Positions 6,516-14,324 of a stretch of 22,385 nucleotides of DNA are shown piece by piece; the stretch's first letter is position 1; every line of letters begins with the position of its first letter. Location: assembly GCA_964364175.1 (NCBI GenBank), contig CAYILR010000054.1, positions 1 to 22,385 on the forward strand, read 5' to 3'. Both the position numbers and the translations under genes were made by a program. Source of the DNA: CAYILR01 sp964364175 (lineage in GTDB: Bacteria > Bdellovibrionota > UBA1018). Below the pieces are notes generated by a model, which did no database searches, was not told the origin of the DNA, and was given only the letters and a program-made list of their open reading frames with translations.

Positions 6516-7597
6516 CTGCACCTAAAAAGGTGTCAGGCACCTTTTTGATGCCCGCCGCGTCAAAGCGGGTTTCGCAGGAAGACCTTGATACTGTCTCAAA
6601 GCACGCTCATCGCGCCTTTGAATCTCTCCGAGATGCCCGGATTTTTGTCACGGGTGGAACAGGATTTTTCGGCAAATGGCTTCTCGAGACTTTTTCGTAC
6701 GCCAATCGTCAACTCAAACTCAACGCACAGCTGACTGCTCTTTCACGCAATCCAGAAAAGCTCGCGCAAGAGCTACCTCATCTCGCTCAGGATTCTTCGA
6801 TTCGATTTCTCTCGGGAGATATTTCCACGTTTTCATTTCCACCGGTGGAATTCACTCATGTGATTCATGGTGCGACCTCTACTGACCCGCGTGTCCTTCA
6901 AAGTTCTCCAGATGAAATTCTGAAAACCATCCTAGCGGGAACCAAACGAGTCTTGGATCTCGCCAAGCAATCAAAAGTACGCCGTTTTCTTTTTCTGAGT
7001 TCAGGCGCCGTGTACGGAAAACAATCTCCAGATGTTGCGAATCTCCAAGAGAGTGAACTGGATCTCAAGCACCCCCCCGCAGCTACGACGACCTATGCTG
7101 AAGGAAAACGCCAAGCCGAACAACTCTGCCTGACCCACAGCAAGGACTTCGAAACAGTCTCAGCGCGATGCTTTACTTTCATTGGTCCTCACCTACCCCT
7201 CGATTACGAATTCGCGGCTGGGAACTTCATTCGAGACGCACTGGCCGGAAAACCCATCCAAATTCAAGGCGACGGGACACCACTTCGTTCTTATTTATAT
7301 ATGACTGATTTAACGGTAGCGCTGTGGTCCTTGCTGACTCACGGGCGGACTGGCGAGGCCTACAATGTGGGGTCCGAGACGGCTGTTTCCATTCTAGAAC
7401 TTGCACAGGCCACCGCCCGCGTCGCCGAGTCCTTGGGATTAAAAACTGGCCCGATTCAAGTCGCAAAACAACCGATTCCTGGGCAAAAATCTGCGCGGTA
7501 TGTGCCTTCTACAGCAAAAATTCAGCGTGAACTCAACATCACTCAAACCATCCCACTGGAACCCGCCATTCTCAAAACAATGAAATTCCTGATTTAA
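6503..7597 (+). CDS. NAD-dependent sugar-nucleotide epimerase/dehydratase (extended SDR)
   Basis: A 364-residue extended short-chain dehydrogenase with the nucleotide motif TGGTGFFG (50-57), LSSGAVYG (165-172) and the catalytic Tyr198-Ala-Glu-Gly-Lys202. The substrate is a nucleotide sugar. Which one is uncertain; next to gmd, a reductase or epimerase acting on GDP-4-keto-6-deoxymannose is possible, but it is not a clear Fcl or Rmd. Two starts are possible. ATG 6503 overlaps the gmd end and reads through a hairpin repeat, adding PKKVSGTFLM-type residues. ATG 6548 lies immediately after the repeat and gives 349 residues. Family alignment cannot separate them, because homology only begins near residue 45. 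I keep 6503 because it is coupled to gmd. Confidence 0.85.
   Translation: MDEIAAPKKVSGTFLMPAASKRVSQEDLDTVSKHAHRAFESLRDARIFVTGGTGFFGKWLLETFSYANRQLKLNAQLTALSRNPEKLAQELPHLAQDSSIRFLSGDISTFSFPPVEFTHVIHGATSTDPRVLQSSPDEILKTILAGTKRVLDLAKQSKVRRFLFLSSGAVYGKQSPDVANLQESELDLKHPPAATTTYAEGKRQAEQLCLTHSKDFETVSARCFTFIGPHLPLDYEFAAGNFIRDALAGKPIQIQGDGTPLRSYLYMTDLTVALWSLLTHGRTGEAYNVGSETAVSILELAQATARVAESLGLKTGPIQVAKQPIPGQKSARYVPSTAKIQRELNITQTIPLEPAILKTMKFLI
6524..6546. repeat. Hairpin element copy 2, inside a reading frame
   Basis: AAAAAGGTG (6524-6532) pairs with CACCTTTTT (6538-6546), and the inner bases can extend the stem with one G-T pair. Apart from two bases in the loop, the core equals that of the 164-206 repeat, and both continue with GATGC on the right. 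On the left it begins TGCACCTAAAAA (6517-6528), a string repeated at the right edge of the window (22374-22385). Confidence 0.75.
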
Positions 7598-7683
7598 TAC
7601 CCATTAGGCGACATTATATCGATATTAGCGAGTTTATCGATTTATCGTAATATCCCTAATTTAGGTATATCTGGATTGCAGGG

Positions 7684-7709
7684 ATCTGGACCATGGTCCA
7701 GATTTTATT
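7684..7709 (+). terminator. Perfect 20-bp palindrome with T-run after the SDR gene
   Basis: Positions 7684-7703 are a perfect palindrome (ATCTGGACCA/TGGTCCAGAT) followed by TTTATT. In RNA it gives an eight-base stem with a CATG loop and a U-rich tail, a plausible rho-independent terminator for the gmd unit. It could equally be a protein-binding site for the next operon. The surrounding 7598-7801 gap also has CCTAA-T-TTAGG (7655-7665). Confidence 0.45.
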
Positions 7710-7730
7710 GATTTACAGTCCAGTATTTTA

Positions 7731-7757
7731 TTGTTAAATGCACTTCCTGACTATAAT
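7731..7757 (+). promoter_or_regulatory. Candidate promoter of the exported-protein operon
   Basis: A consensus -10, TATAAT, lies at 7752-7757, with TTGTTA at 7731-7736 (15-base spacing, short) or TTATTG at 7728-7733 (18-base spacing). Transcription would begin near 7764 and leave a leader of about 38 bases before ATG 7802, with a weak GGAAAG at 7782-7787. Confidence 0.4.
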
Positions 7758-7801
7758 AACCCGCTCAACACAAAACGTGTTGGAAAGATTGATTTGAATT
7801 T

Positions 7802-8476
7802 ATGAAGTTATTTTCTAGAACAAGCGCACTCACCTTAGTTATTCTGGTTTCAGCCACTCTTCTGAGTCTCTCATCCAATTTGGCAGAGGCACGCAGAAAA
7901 AGCGCCACACCCACGTTTCCTGAACTCAGTACATTGTCTGGGTATAGTTTTGGCGGCACTGCCGTTGGCAACCCGATGATGGTGACATTTAGTACTCTCA
8001 TCCTTATTCTACTATATGATGAGAGCGAAAATCATGAGGCTGCATTAAATGCAGCCGTTGATTGCACCACCGGTGACGCTAAAATCATAGACCTCCACCG
8101 ATGCTTGAGTCACTTTCTGGATTCAACAGGAAAGGTATCCACAGCCTATACATTTGTGCCCTTTGAGCTGACCGTGATCGCTTCTCAAGACGGTGGCTAT
8201 GCACTCACCGAAGGTTCACACAGCAGCAGCGAATTCAGCGGTACTTCCGGATACGAAGATGAAGTACAAAAAATTCAGGCCCTCAATCAGCTAGTAGCCC
8301 CCGACGCAAAGGATTACCTACAAGGGGAGAGCGATATTTCCATTCCACTCCAAGAACAAATCGAGCGCTATCGGGATTGGTTTGGCCGAGTTGCAGCAGA
8401 ACACAAACAAACCAATCCATTTGAATCTCTCAGTCCCAAAAGCCAAGTCGAATTCATCCTCCTGAATACTTATTAA
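7802..8476 (+). CDS. Exported protein of unknown function
   Basis: A 224-residue protein with an N-terminal signal peptide: positive start, hydrophobic core (residues 9-25) and a likely signal peptidase I site after Ala-Glu-Ala (28-30). The mature protein begins basic (RRKSATP), then carries GYSFGGTAVGNPMMVTFS (about 46-63), a hydrophobic stretch TLILILLY, two cysteines that could form a disulfide (in VDCTTGD and HRCLSHF), and an acidic, helix-rich C-terminal half. I do not recognise a family. It is the first gene of a tight unit: the next gene starts 11 bases later and the third overlaps the second, so all three probably work together outside or at the cell envelope. Confidence 0.75.
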   Translation: MKLFSRTSALTLVILVSATLLSLSSNLAEARRKSATPTFPELSTLSGYSFGGTAVGNPMMVTFSTLILILLYDESENHEAALNAAVDCTTGDAKIIDLHRCLSHFLDSTGKVSTAYTFVPFELTVIASQDGGYALTEGSHSSSEFSGTSGYEDEVQKIQALNQLVAPDAKDYLQGESDISIPLQEQIERYRDWFGRVAAEHKQTNPFESLSPKSQVEFILLNTY

Positions 8477-8487
8477 AGGAACAAGTC

Positions 8488-9969
8488 ATGTATTTTAAAA
8501 TTCTATCCAAGTTCATTTTCGCGATTTTCATTCTATCTGCATCAACAGCTCTTGCTGGGGGCGGAACCAAAACAGGAGACGGCTTCCCCAAACAGTATTT
8601 GCCGATACATTCCCTAGATTGGCAGAAAATCAGTTCGGATGCACATTTCCCAGAAGTCATCCGTAATTTGGTTCGAGTATCACCCACACTCGCCCACCGG
8701 TTATTTACTACCGCTTCAAAATTTGGTCTGCAGGGAAATTCATTTCAGTTTCTAGAAGCTATTGGCAAGGACCCTTATCAGTATGCTTTTTTCAGTGCAC
8801 AATGGAAGCCAGGGCATCATCAAAAACAATTTCCCGAAGTAGAATCTGCTACAATCGTTGTGTACCAAGATTTTTTTGAACTATCTCACGATCTTTCTGT
8901 CGATTCATCCGAACATCCAACACAGGCTCACGTACTGATTCACGAACTCGTTCATGTCGGAATGACTCAAATGGACGAAGAAATGACCGTCAAAGTGGCA
9001 GACCTGATTTACCAACTGTCTCTACCCGGACATGTACCCACAAGTGATGAACTCTCGTTCCTCAAGCTTTGGATACCTGGAGCCGAGTATTTTCACAATA
9101 TTATCCAATTCTACGACTTCATGGTTTTCTCAGGAGCAAACCGTGGCCAAGAATGTAGCCAAATCGTGCTTTCTGAGCCGATTCAAATCGGTGACCAGAA
9201 AATTCGATTTCCATATATTCCTGAAGAGCTCCGGCGTCTCTTGGATTCGGACCCATTCTTTAGGGTTTATCGAGACACTTGTTTTGATCGTACTGAAGAG
9301 GGAAAAACCCTGCTGGATCTTCCCTCTCAATACACACCTGCGGGACATCCTGCACGATTCTTGAGATACGGTTTAGCCTTAAAATCGCTGATTGAAGCAA
9401 TCGTTAAACAAGAATTAACTCTCACCATTTCATCCATTGATGCGAGAGATTTCGATCCCGAGATTCGAGACGTAAAATGGATTGAACGCTTGTCTCAGAT
9501 CACATCAGAGAGAATCGAGCCTTACACAAGTGCATATATTGCTCGTTGGATCCCGGGATTTACAGAATGGCAGGAAGTTGCTCACCGATCTGAATCAAAT
9601 GCCGAGCGTACTTACTCATCGTTACAAAATAAAGTCACTGTTCCTATCACCACAGACGATCTGAGTCCATTGATTCTCAAAGGTGTTTTGAGTGGCTCCA
9701 TCCCTTTGTTTTTCAGTCTCAGAAATTTAACAAAAGTTGAAGGATGCGTAGTAGATGGGGATAGGCCAAGTTTCACCTGTGACTTTACGTTTTCGACTTG
9801 GTTCGGACTCGGACAACCCAAAACAAAAAAAATCAGCCTTTATCTCAGTGAGCTCTGGTCCGAGCAAGTCATTGAACGCAATCTCGGTTCGCCCGTGGCT
9901 TGTCCAACCCGTCAGGAGTGTCACGCCTTGCAACCCATGAAACCCATTCTGATCTCGGATGGAGAATAA
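8488..9969 (+). CDS. Exported protein with HExxH zinc-peptidase-like motif
   Basis: A 493-residue protein with a signal peptide (cleavage likely after ALA23) followed by GGGTKTGDG. The motif HELVH (His152-Glu153-Leu-Val-His156), preceded by a hydrophobic helix start (AHVLI) and followed by acidic residues Glu164/Glu165, is the zinc-binding signature of metallopeptidases. The third metal ligand is not certain, so activity is inferred and not shown. Cysteines at several positions in the mature protein would suit disulfides in the periplasm or outside the cell. I do not recognise a named peptidase family. AAAGGA (8475-8480) overlaps the previous stop and lies seven bases before ATG 8488, a good ribosome site. 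The end overlaps the TIGR02147 gene by 11 bases. Confidence 0.75.
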   Translation: MYFKILSKFIFAIFILSASTALAGGGTKTGDGFPKQYLPIHSLDWQKISSDAHFPEVIRNLVRVSPTLAHRLFTTASKFGLQGNSFQFLEAIGKDPYQYAFFSAQWKPGHHQKQFPEVESATIVVYQDFFELSHDLSVDSSEHPTQAHVLIHELVHVGMTQMDEEMTVKVADLIYQLSLPGHVPTSDELSFLKLWIPGAEYFHNIIQFYDFMVFSGANRGQECSQIVLSEPIQIGDQKIRFPYIPEELRRLLDSDPFFRVYRDTCFDRTEEGKTLLDLPSQYTPAGHPARFLRYGLALKSLIEAIVKQELTLTISSIDARDFDPEIRDVKWIERLSQITSERIEPYTSAYIARWIPGFTEWQEVAHRSESNAERTYSSLQNKVTVPITTDDLSPLILKGVLSGSIPLFFSLRNLTKVEGCVVDGDRPSFTCDFTFSTWFGLGQPKTKKISLYLSELWSEQVIERNLGSPVACPTRQECHALQPMKPILISDGE

Positions 9970-10849
9970 CTTGGAAACCTCAACTCACCCCACACCCCAA
10001 AACTCCCCGTCGGTCATCCTATACTCGGACTACCGGACTTACCTCGCGGACTACGTCGCTTGGAAACGAGCCACATCGCGAGCCTTCAGTGTCCGCGCAT
10101 TTTGTCTGAAAGCCGGAGTCTCGACCGAAAATTACCTGCTCCGAATTATTCGTGGGCAAAAAAATCTGGGTCCCAAGCTCGCCGAGCGATTCTCCGAGGC
10201 AATCGGATTAAAAGAACGTGAATCGAGGTATTTCTTCCTTCTCGCTCAATTAGGCCAATCCAAAAATCTTCGCGATCAAAAACGAATTTTGGAAACACTC
10301 GACAAACTCCGCCGAAATCTCAATCGAGGTCAAGTCCTAACTCCTCAAATCATTGACAACTCCATGATCCGTCACTGGTACTTCGGCGCAATTCTTGAGC
10401 TCGCTTCGTGTCCGGGATTCAAACTCAGCCCACAATCTGCTGCCGATGCACTCCAAGGTCGCATCAGCGTTCAGGAGGCCAAGGAGGCAATTGAGTTTTT
10501 GGTTCAGAAAAAATATCTGATCTCCGCCAAAGGTCGCTTGACCTGCTCACCCAATCCCATCTCCTCGACCGACAACGTGCCCGACGCGATGGTGCGCTTG
10601 GCCCATCAAAAAACTCTGGAAATTGCTGCGGAATCCGTGGAGCTACCGTTGGAAGAACGCAGCTTTCGCGGACTTACTCTGGCGTTTGAGCACAAACGAA
10701 TGCCAGAAGCCAAAGAGATGATCCGCGAGTTTGTCGACAAATTCCAAGAGCGGTTTGCTCTCGACCCCAAAGCCGATCGAGTTTACCGAATGCAGGTTCA
10801 GTGCTTCCCCTTGAGCGTCAAACCGAGCTCACCACGAATAAAATCCTGA
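9959..10849 (+). CDS. TIGR02147/DUF4423-family regulator-like protein
   Basis: A 296-residue cytosolic protein of the TIGR02147 type, a family common in Bdellovibrio and Fibrobacter. The start has the family's YSDYRTYLADYVAWKR block (21-36), then an HTH-like region (FSVRAFCLKAGVSTENYLLR to SRYFFLLAQL, about 43-98), a middle helical domain (WYFGAILELAS), and the typical FPL ending (QVQCFPLSV). Regulation is the inferred role; no family member's DNA target is known to me. It begins inside the end of the HExxH gene, so it is translated with it and may control or sense it. The last 52 bases overlap the 3' end of the convergent transketolase gene, which gives a tail about ten residues longer than the usual FPL end. 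Confidence 0.85.
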   Translation: MENNLETSTHPTPQNSPSVILYSDYRTYLADYVAWKRATSRAFSVRAFCLKAGVSTENYLLRIIRGQKNLGPKLAERFSEAIGLKERESRYFFLLAQLGQSKNLRDQKRILETLDKLRRNLNRGQVLTPQIIDNSMIRHWYFGAILELASCPGFKLSPQSAADALQGRISVQEAKEAIEFLVQKKYLISAKGRLTCSPNPISSTDNVPDAMVRLAHQKTLEIAAESVELPLEERSFRGLTLAFEHKRMPEAKEMIREFVDKFQERFALDPKADRVYRMQVQCFPLSVKPSSPRIKS

Positions 10850-11703
10850 GTCCCCGCTCGAGAGTACATGGTCTGCTCAATCGCAATCGCTTGAACTTTG
10901 GGCCACTGATGGATCTGCCCTTCTCGATACAACTCGTTGAGTTCTTCGAGGACCAAACTGCCGAGACCGCCGACTCTTTGGTGCTCCTCAAAAGTCACGA
11001 TCGTGGAATATTTTTTTGCAATCGCTAGCAATCCTTTTCGATCAAATGGCCGGATGAATGGAACGCTGTAGAGTGAATATCCCAGCTCCTTGACTTCTCT
11101 CGACGCAACTTCGAGAACCCCGCCGGTCGTTAGCACTGCTGTGGTTTTGGAAGCCTCGATCACCGGCAGAATTTTGCCCCATTGTTTTTTCACAGCATCG
11201 TCGACTGCGTGAACTTTGGGTTCGCCGGCTTTTCCGATTCTAAGGTAACAAGGCCCCTGGGTCTGCGCGACCCATTCAGTCGCCAACTCCGCCTCGATCG
11301 GATCTCCGGGTGCAAGGATTCGAATTTCTGGTAGCGTTCTCAAAATCCCCAGGTCTTCGATTCCGTGGTGGGTGTAACCGAGCGATCCATAGGCAACTCC
11401 CCCTCCAACAGCAACGATTTTGACATTGGCGCCGTGGTAGATCACATCGTCTCGAACTTGCTCGAGACACCGTAGCGTCGGAAAATTCGCTATCGAATAG
11501 ACAAAGGGAGTGTATCCATCGGCAGCGAGCCCAGCCGCAATCCCCATCATGTTTTGCTCGGCGACTCCGGCGTTCAAATATCGATCGGGGAATTTCTGTG
11601 CAAAAACTTCCAAAACAGAATAACCCAAATCACCGCAAACCAAGAAAATCTTCGGGTCCTTTTCGGCCAATTTGCAGAGCGTTTGGATAAAACGGGTTCT
11701 CAT
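10798..11703 (-). CDS. Transketolase C-terminal subunit
   Basis: A 301-residue protein equal to the pyrimidine-binding and C-terminal domains of transketolase. AGVAEQNMMGIAAGLA carries the conserved Glu49 that activates thiamine diphosphate. The YRIG/PCYLRIGK strand and the EEHQRVGGLGSLVLEEL segment mark the C-terminal domain. It works with the N-terminal subunit encoded just upstream; the two frames overlap by ATGA (11700-11703). Transketolases move two-carbon ketol units between sugars. Split versions inside O-antigen clusters, next to RfbF/RfbH-type genes, probably act on a nucleotide sugar or supply a precursor, and not on central metabolism; this is inference. The end overlaps the TIGR02147 gene by 52 bases. 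Confidence 0.92.
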   Translation of the reverse strand: MRTRFIQTLCKLAEKDPKIFLVCGDLGYSVLEVFAQKFPDRYLNAGVAEQNMMGIAAGLAADGYTPFVYSIANFPTLRCLEQVRDDVIYHGANVKIVAVGGGVAYGSLGYTHHGIEDLGILRTLPEIRILAPGDPIEAELATEWVAQTQGPCYLRIGKAGEPKVHAVDDAVKKQWGKILPVIEASKTTAVLTTGGVLEVASREVKELGYSLYSVPFIRPFDRKGLLAIAKKYSTIVTFEEHQRVGGLGSLVLEELNELYREGQIHQWPKVQAIAIEQTMYSRAGTQDFIRGELGLTLKGKH

Positions 11704-12506
11704 GCTCGCTCTCCTAGCTCAGCAAGAGCTTTGCCCAGATCATCGTCGGAAGGCGATCGATAGTGCCACAGCAACTGCCCTTCCATAAAACTCACACCCT
11801 TGCCCTTGATCGTGTGTGCGATCACAGCACGTGGCTTTTTGTCCGAACGCTGCTTCAATGCTTTCTGGAGTTGATCGTGATCATGACCATCGACTTCGAT
11901 CACATCCCAATGGAATGCACGGAACTTATCAGCCAACGGATCCAACTCAAGCACTTCTTGGACCGAACCGAAACTTTGAATCTTGTTATAATCCACAATC
12001 ATCGTCAGAGGATCCAGACGGTGGTGACCCGCAAACAAGATCGCCTCCCAATTTGAACCCTCGTCCAACTCTCCATCGCTCACGATGACAAAAACCCGCT
12101 GAGATTTTTTCTGTCTCTGGAACGATAGAGCCAACCCACATCCCAACGGCATTCCATGCCCGAGAGATCCTGTCGAAAATTCCACACCCGGAACGTGGTG
12201 ACTGACATGACCCATCAGCGGCGAGCCATTGGAGCAATACTCGTCGAGCCAGCCCTTGGAGAAAAATCCGCGCTCCGCCAGCACAGCAAACAGAGCAGCG
12301 GCCGCGTGCCCCTTGCTGTAGATCAACCGATCCCGATCCGCCCACTTGGGCTCGGACGGTCGCACTTGCAAAATATCCGAGTACAAAGCCGCCAAAATAT
12401 CGCAGGACGAAAGACTGCTACCCACATGAGCAGCCTTGGCTCGATGAACCATTTTTAGGACATCCACACGAATCTGCCTGGCGAGTTCGACAGAAGATTT
12501 GCTCAT
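11700..12506 (-). CDS. Transketolase N-terminal (thiamine diphosphate-binding) subunit
   Basis: A 268-residue protein equal to the PP-binding domain of transketolase. The thiamine diphosphate/Mg site is VSDGELDEGSNWEA with Asp144, then VDYNK (Asn174) about 30 residues later; the usual first Gly of GDG is Ser143. Also present are YSKGHAAAALFA (63-74), the STGSLGHGMPLGCGLA loop (111-126) and IAHTIKGKGVSFME. It forms the active enzyme with the C-terminal subunit, whose ATG lies in its stop (ATGA). The gene starts 55 bases from the divergent glycosyltransferase, so the two units share a short promoter region. A weak GGAG lies about 14 bases upstream of the ATG. Confidence 0.93.
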   Translation of the reverse strand: MSKSSVELARQIRVDVLKMVHRAKAAHVGSSLSSCDILAALYSDILQVRPSEPKWADRDRLIYSKGHAAAALFAVLAERGFFSKGWLDEYCSNGSPLMGHVSHHVPGVEFSTGSLGHGMPLGCGLALSFQRQKKSQRVFVIVSDGELDEGSNWEAILFAGHHRLDPLTMIVDYNKIQSFGSVQEVLELDPLADKFRAFHWDVIEVDGHDHDQLQKALKQRSDKKPRAVIAHTIKGKGVSFMEGQLLWHYRSPSDDDLGKALAELGERA

Positions 12507-12537
12507 GACGATTTACTCATTCTCCATTCCAGTGTAA

Positions 12538-12559
12538 TTTTGAGGCAGGAGCCTCAAAA
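12538..12559 (+). promoter_or_regulatory. Ribosome-binding site displayed in a hairpin loop
   Basis: TTTTGAGGC (12538-12546) and GCCTCAAAA (12551-12559) are perfect complements around AGGA. The Shine-Dalgarno sequence AGGAG (12547-12551) for the GTG start at 12562 lies in the loop and first stem base. The start codon follows the stem by two bases. Folding could tune translation of the glycosyltransferase. On DNA the dyad could also be a repressor site in this divergent gap. Confidence 0.5.
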
Positions 12560-12561
12560 CC

Positions 12562-13491
12562 GTGAAACATATCAGTATCCTAACGCCGTGTTATAACGAA
12601 GAAGCCAACGTTAGGGAACTCCATAGAGCGATCCACGACGTTTTTTCAAAGCTTCCTCAGTATACTTACGAGCTCGTTTTCATCGACAATTGCTCAACTG
12701 ACCGGACTCAAGAGTACCTGCGGGAAATCGCCCGCGAAAACAAAAACGTCAAAGTCATCTTGAATGTCAGGAATTTTGGGCACATCCGATCCCCCTTTCA
12801 CGGACTTTTGCAATGCAAGGGCGATGCCGTGATCTGGATGGCGTCGGATTTTCAAGATCCACCCGAGATGATTCCCGATTTCCTGAAAAAATGGGAAGAG
12901 GGGTTCAAAGTCGTGCTTGCGGTCAAAAATCAGTCTGAGGAATCTCCGCTGATGTTTGCGCTTCGCAAAGCTTATTACAAACTGGTGACCCGGCTGTCCG
13001 AAGTCGCGTTGATCAAAAACTTCACGGGGTTTGGACTCTATGATCAAGTCGTTGTCGAGGCGCTTCGCCAGATCAATGACCCTTATCCTTATTTTCGTGG
13101 TTTGATTTCGGAGATTGGCTACCCCTCTTATCAAATCGAATTCAAGCAACCTCGTCGTCAGCGAGGAATTACTAAAAATAATTTTTACACACTCTACGAC
13201 ATCGCCATGCTGGGGATCACCAACCACTCCAAGGTCCCCTTGCGAATTGCCACCATGCTGGGCTTTGCGATGTCTGCATTCAGCCTGCTGATTGCCCTGG
13301 GCTACCTCGTGGCCAAACTCGTATTCTGGGACCAGTTTATTTTGGGAACCGCACCACTGCTCATCGGGATTTTTTTCTTCTCATCCGTGCAGCTGTTTTT
13401 CATCGGAATGATTGGCGAGTACATCGGCTCCATTCAAACACAGGTCCTCAAACGGCCGCATGTGTTTGAGAAAGAGCGAATTAACTTTTAG
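12562..13491 (+). CDS. Family 2 glycosyltransferase, GtrB/ArnC/DPM1-like
   Basis: A 309-residue membrane-anchored GT2 enzyme that would transfer a sugar from its nucleotide to undecaprenyl phosphate on the cytoplasmic side. ISILTPCYNEE (4-14) opens the GT-A fold, IDNCSTDRT (41-49) follows, and D96-F-Q-D99 is the metal/nucleotide site. FTGFGLYD, FRGLISEIGY and the QRGITKNNFYTL segment are typical of GtrB/DPM1 proteins. Two transmembrane helices lie in the C-terminal third (VPLRIATMLG... and LIGIFFFSSVQLFFIGMIGEY). The start is GTG with AGGAG ten bases upstream. The sugar is unknown; GT-C proteins farther right could use the lipid-linked product. It ends two bases from the convergent RfbF gene. 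Confidence 0.92.
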   Translation: MKHISILTPCYNEEANVRELHRAIHDVFSKLPQYTYELVFIDNCSTDRTQEYLREIARENKNVKVILNVRNFGHIRSPFHGLLQCKGDAVIWMASDFQDPPEMIPDFLKKWEEGFKVVLAVKNQSEESPLMFALRKAYYKLVTRLSEVALIKNFTGFGLYDQVVVEALRQINDPYPYFRGLISEIGYPSYQIEFKQPRRQRGITKNNFYTLYDIAMLGITNHSKVPLRIATMLGFAMSAFSLLIALGYLVAKLVFWDQFILGTAPLLIGIFFFSSVQLFFIGMIGEYIGSIQTQVLKRPHVFEKERINF

Positions 13492-13493
13492 CT

Positions 13494-14324
13494 CTAGCCG
13501 CGCTTGACCTTCCAAGGAGCCTTGCCGGAATTCCACAGGGTCTCGAGCTCAGTCTTGTCTCGCAATGAATCCATCGGCTTCCAAAACCCATCGTAAGCAT
13601 ACATCATCAATTGACTGTCTTCCGAAAGGCGTGCCAAAGGCTTGCGCTCCAAAATGCAGTCGGACTCATCGCTGAGATATTTTCGAAATTCTTTTTTCAA
13701 AAACAGAAACCCACCATTGATGTAGGCTTGCTTGGCTTCGGGTTTTTCTTGAAATCCAATGACTCGATTTTTAGAGTCGAGATCCAATTCGCCAAACCGA
13801 GCCGAGGGTTTCACACCCAGAACGGTGCCGATTTGACCGTGCGCTTGATGAAACTCCAGCTCTTTTGCCAAAGAAACATCGCATACGCCATCCCCGTAGG
13901 TCAGGGCAAAATCCGTAAAATCCAATCCGCGCTTCGTCACATAATCCATCGCACGGGCGACACGGCCCCCGGTCATACAATCCAAACCCGTGTCGATGAC
14001 TTGAACTCGCCACTTTTCCTGGCCGGATCCCGCCTCAAGAATCTGCGCATCCCTCCGCACATCCTCGCGGTGATCGATCTCCAAGTGATTGCAACGGTAT
14101 TTATAATTTAAAAAATATTTCTTCAGTTCCCACGCACGATAACCCGCACAGATCACAAAATCATTGAAACCAAAAGAATAGTACCAACGCATGATGTGGA
14201 TCAGGATCGGGATCTCGCCGATTTCGATCATGGGTTTGGGACGAATGTAGGTTTCCTCAGAAAGTCGAGTCCCCAATCCACCTGCTAAAATGAACACCGG
14301 CATTTTCTTTGGTTCTAAGCTCAT
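13494..14324 (-). CDS. rfbF: Glucose-1-phosphate cytidylyltransferase
   Basis: RfbF makes CDP-glucose from CTP and glucose 1-phosphate, the first step toward CDP-3,6-dideoxyhexoses. The nucleotidyltransferase signature VFILAGGLGTRLSEET is followed by RPKPMIEIG; the ICAGYRAWELKKYFLNY and LTYGDGVCDV blocks are RfbF-specific. The first ATG of the frame is at 14345, inside the upstream gene. I chose ATG 14324 (276 residues), which forms an ATGA overlap with the RfbJ-like stop. ATG 14303 (MPVFILAGG) would give 269 residues and matches the usual RfbF start more closely. It is translationally coupled to the RfbJ-like gene and shares its pathway. Confidence 0.94.
   Translation of the reverse strand: MSLEPKKMPVFILAGGLGTRLSEETYIRPKPMIEIGEIPILIHIMRWYYSFGFNDFVICAGYRAWELKKYFLNYKYRCNHLEIDHREDVRRDAQILEAGSGQEKWRVQVIDTGLDCMTGGRVARAMDYVTKRGLDFTDFALTYGDGVCDVSLAKELEFHQAHGQIGTVLGVKPSARFGELDLDSKNRVIGFQEKPEAKQAYINGGFLFLKKEFRKYLSDESDCILERKPLARLSEDSQLMMYAYDGFWKPMDSLRDKTELETLWNSGKAPWKVKRG

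Noticed and set aside
5847..6521. 224-codon minus-strand frame opposite gmd
   Set aside because: It is the antisense of a clear, well-conserved gmd gene and shows no motif of its own.
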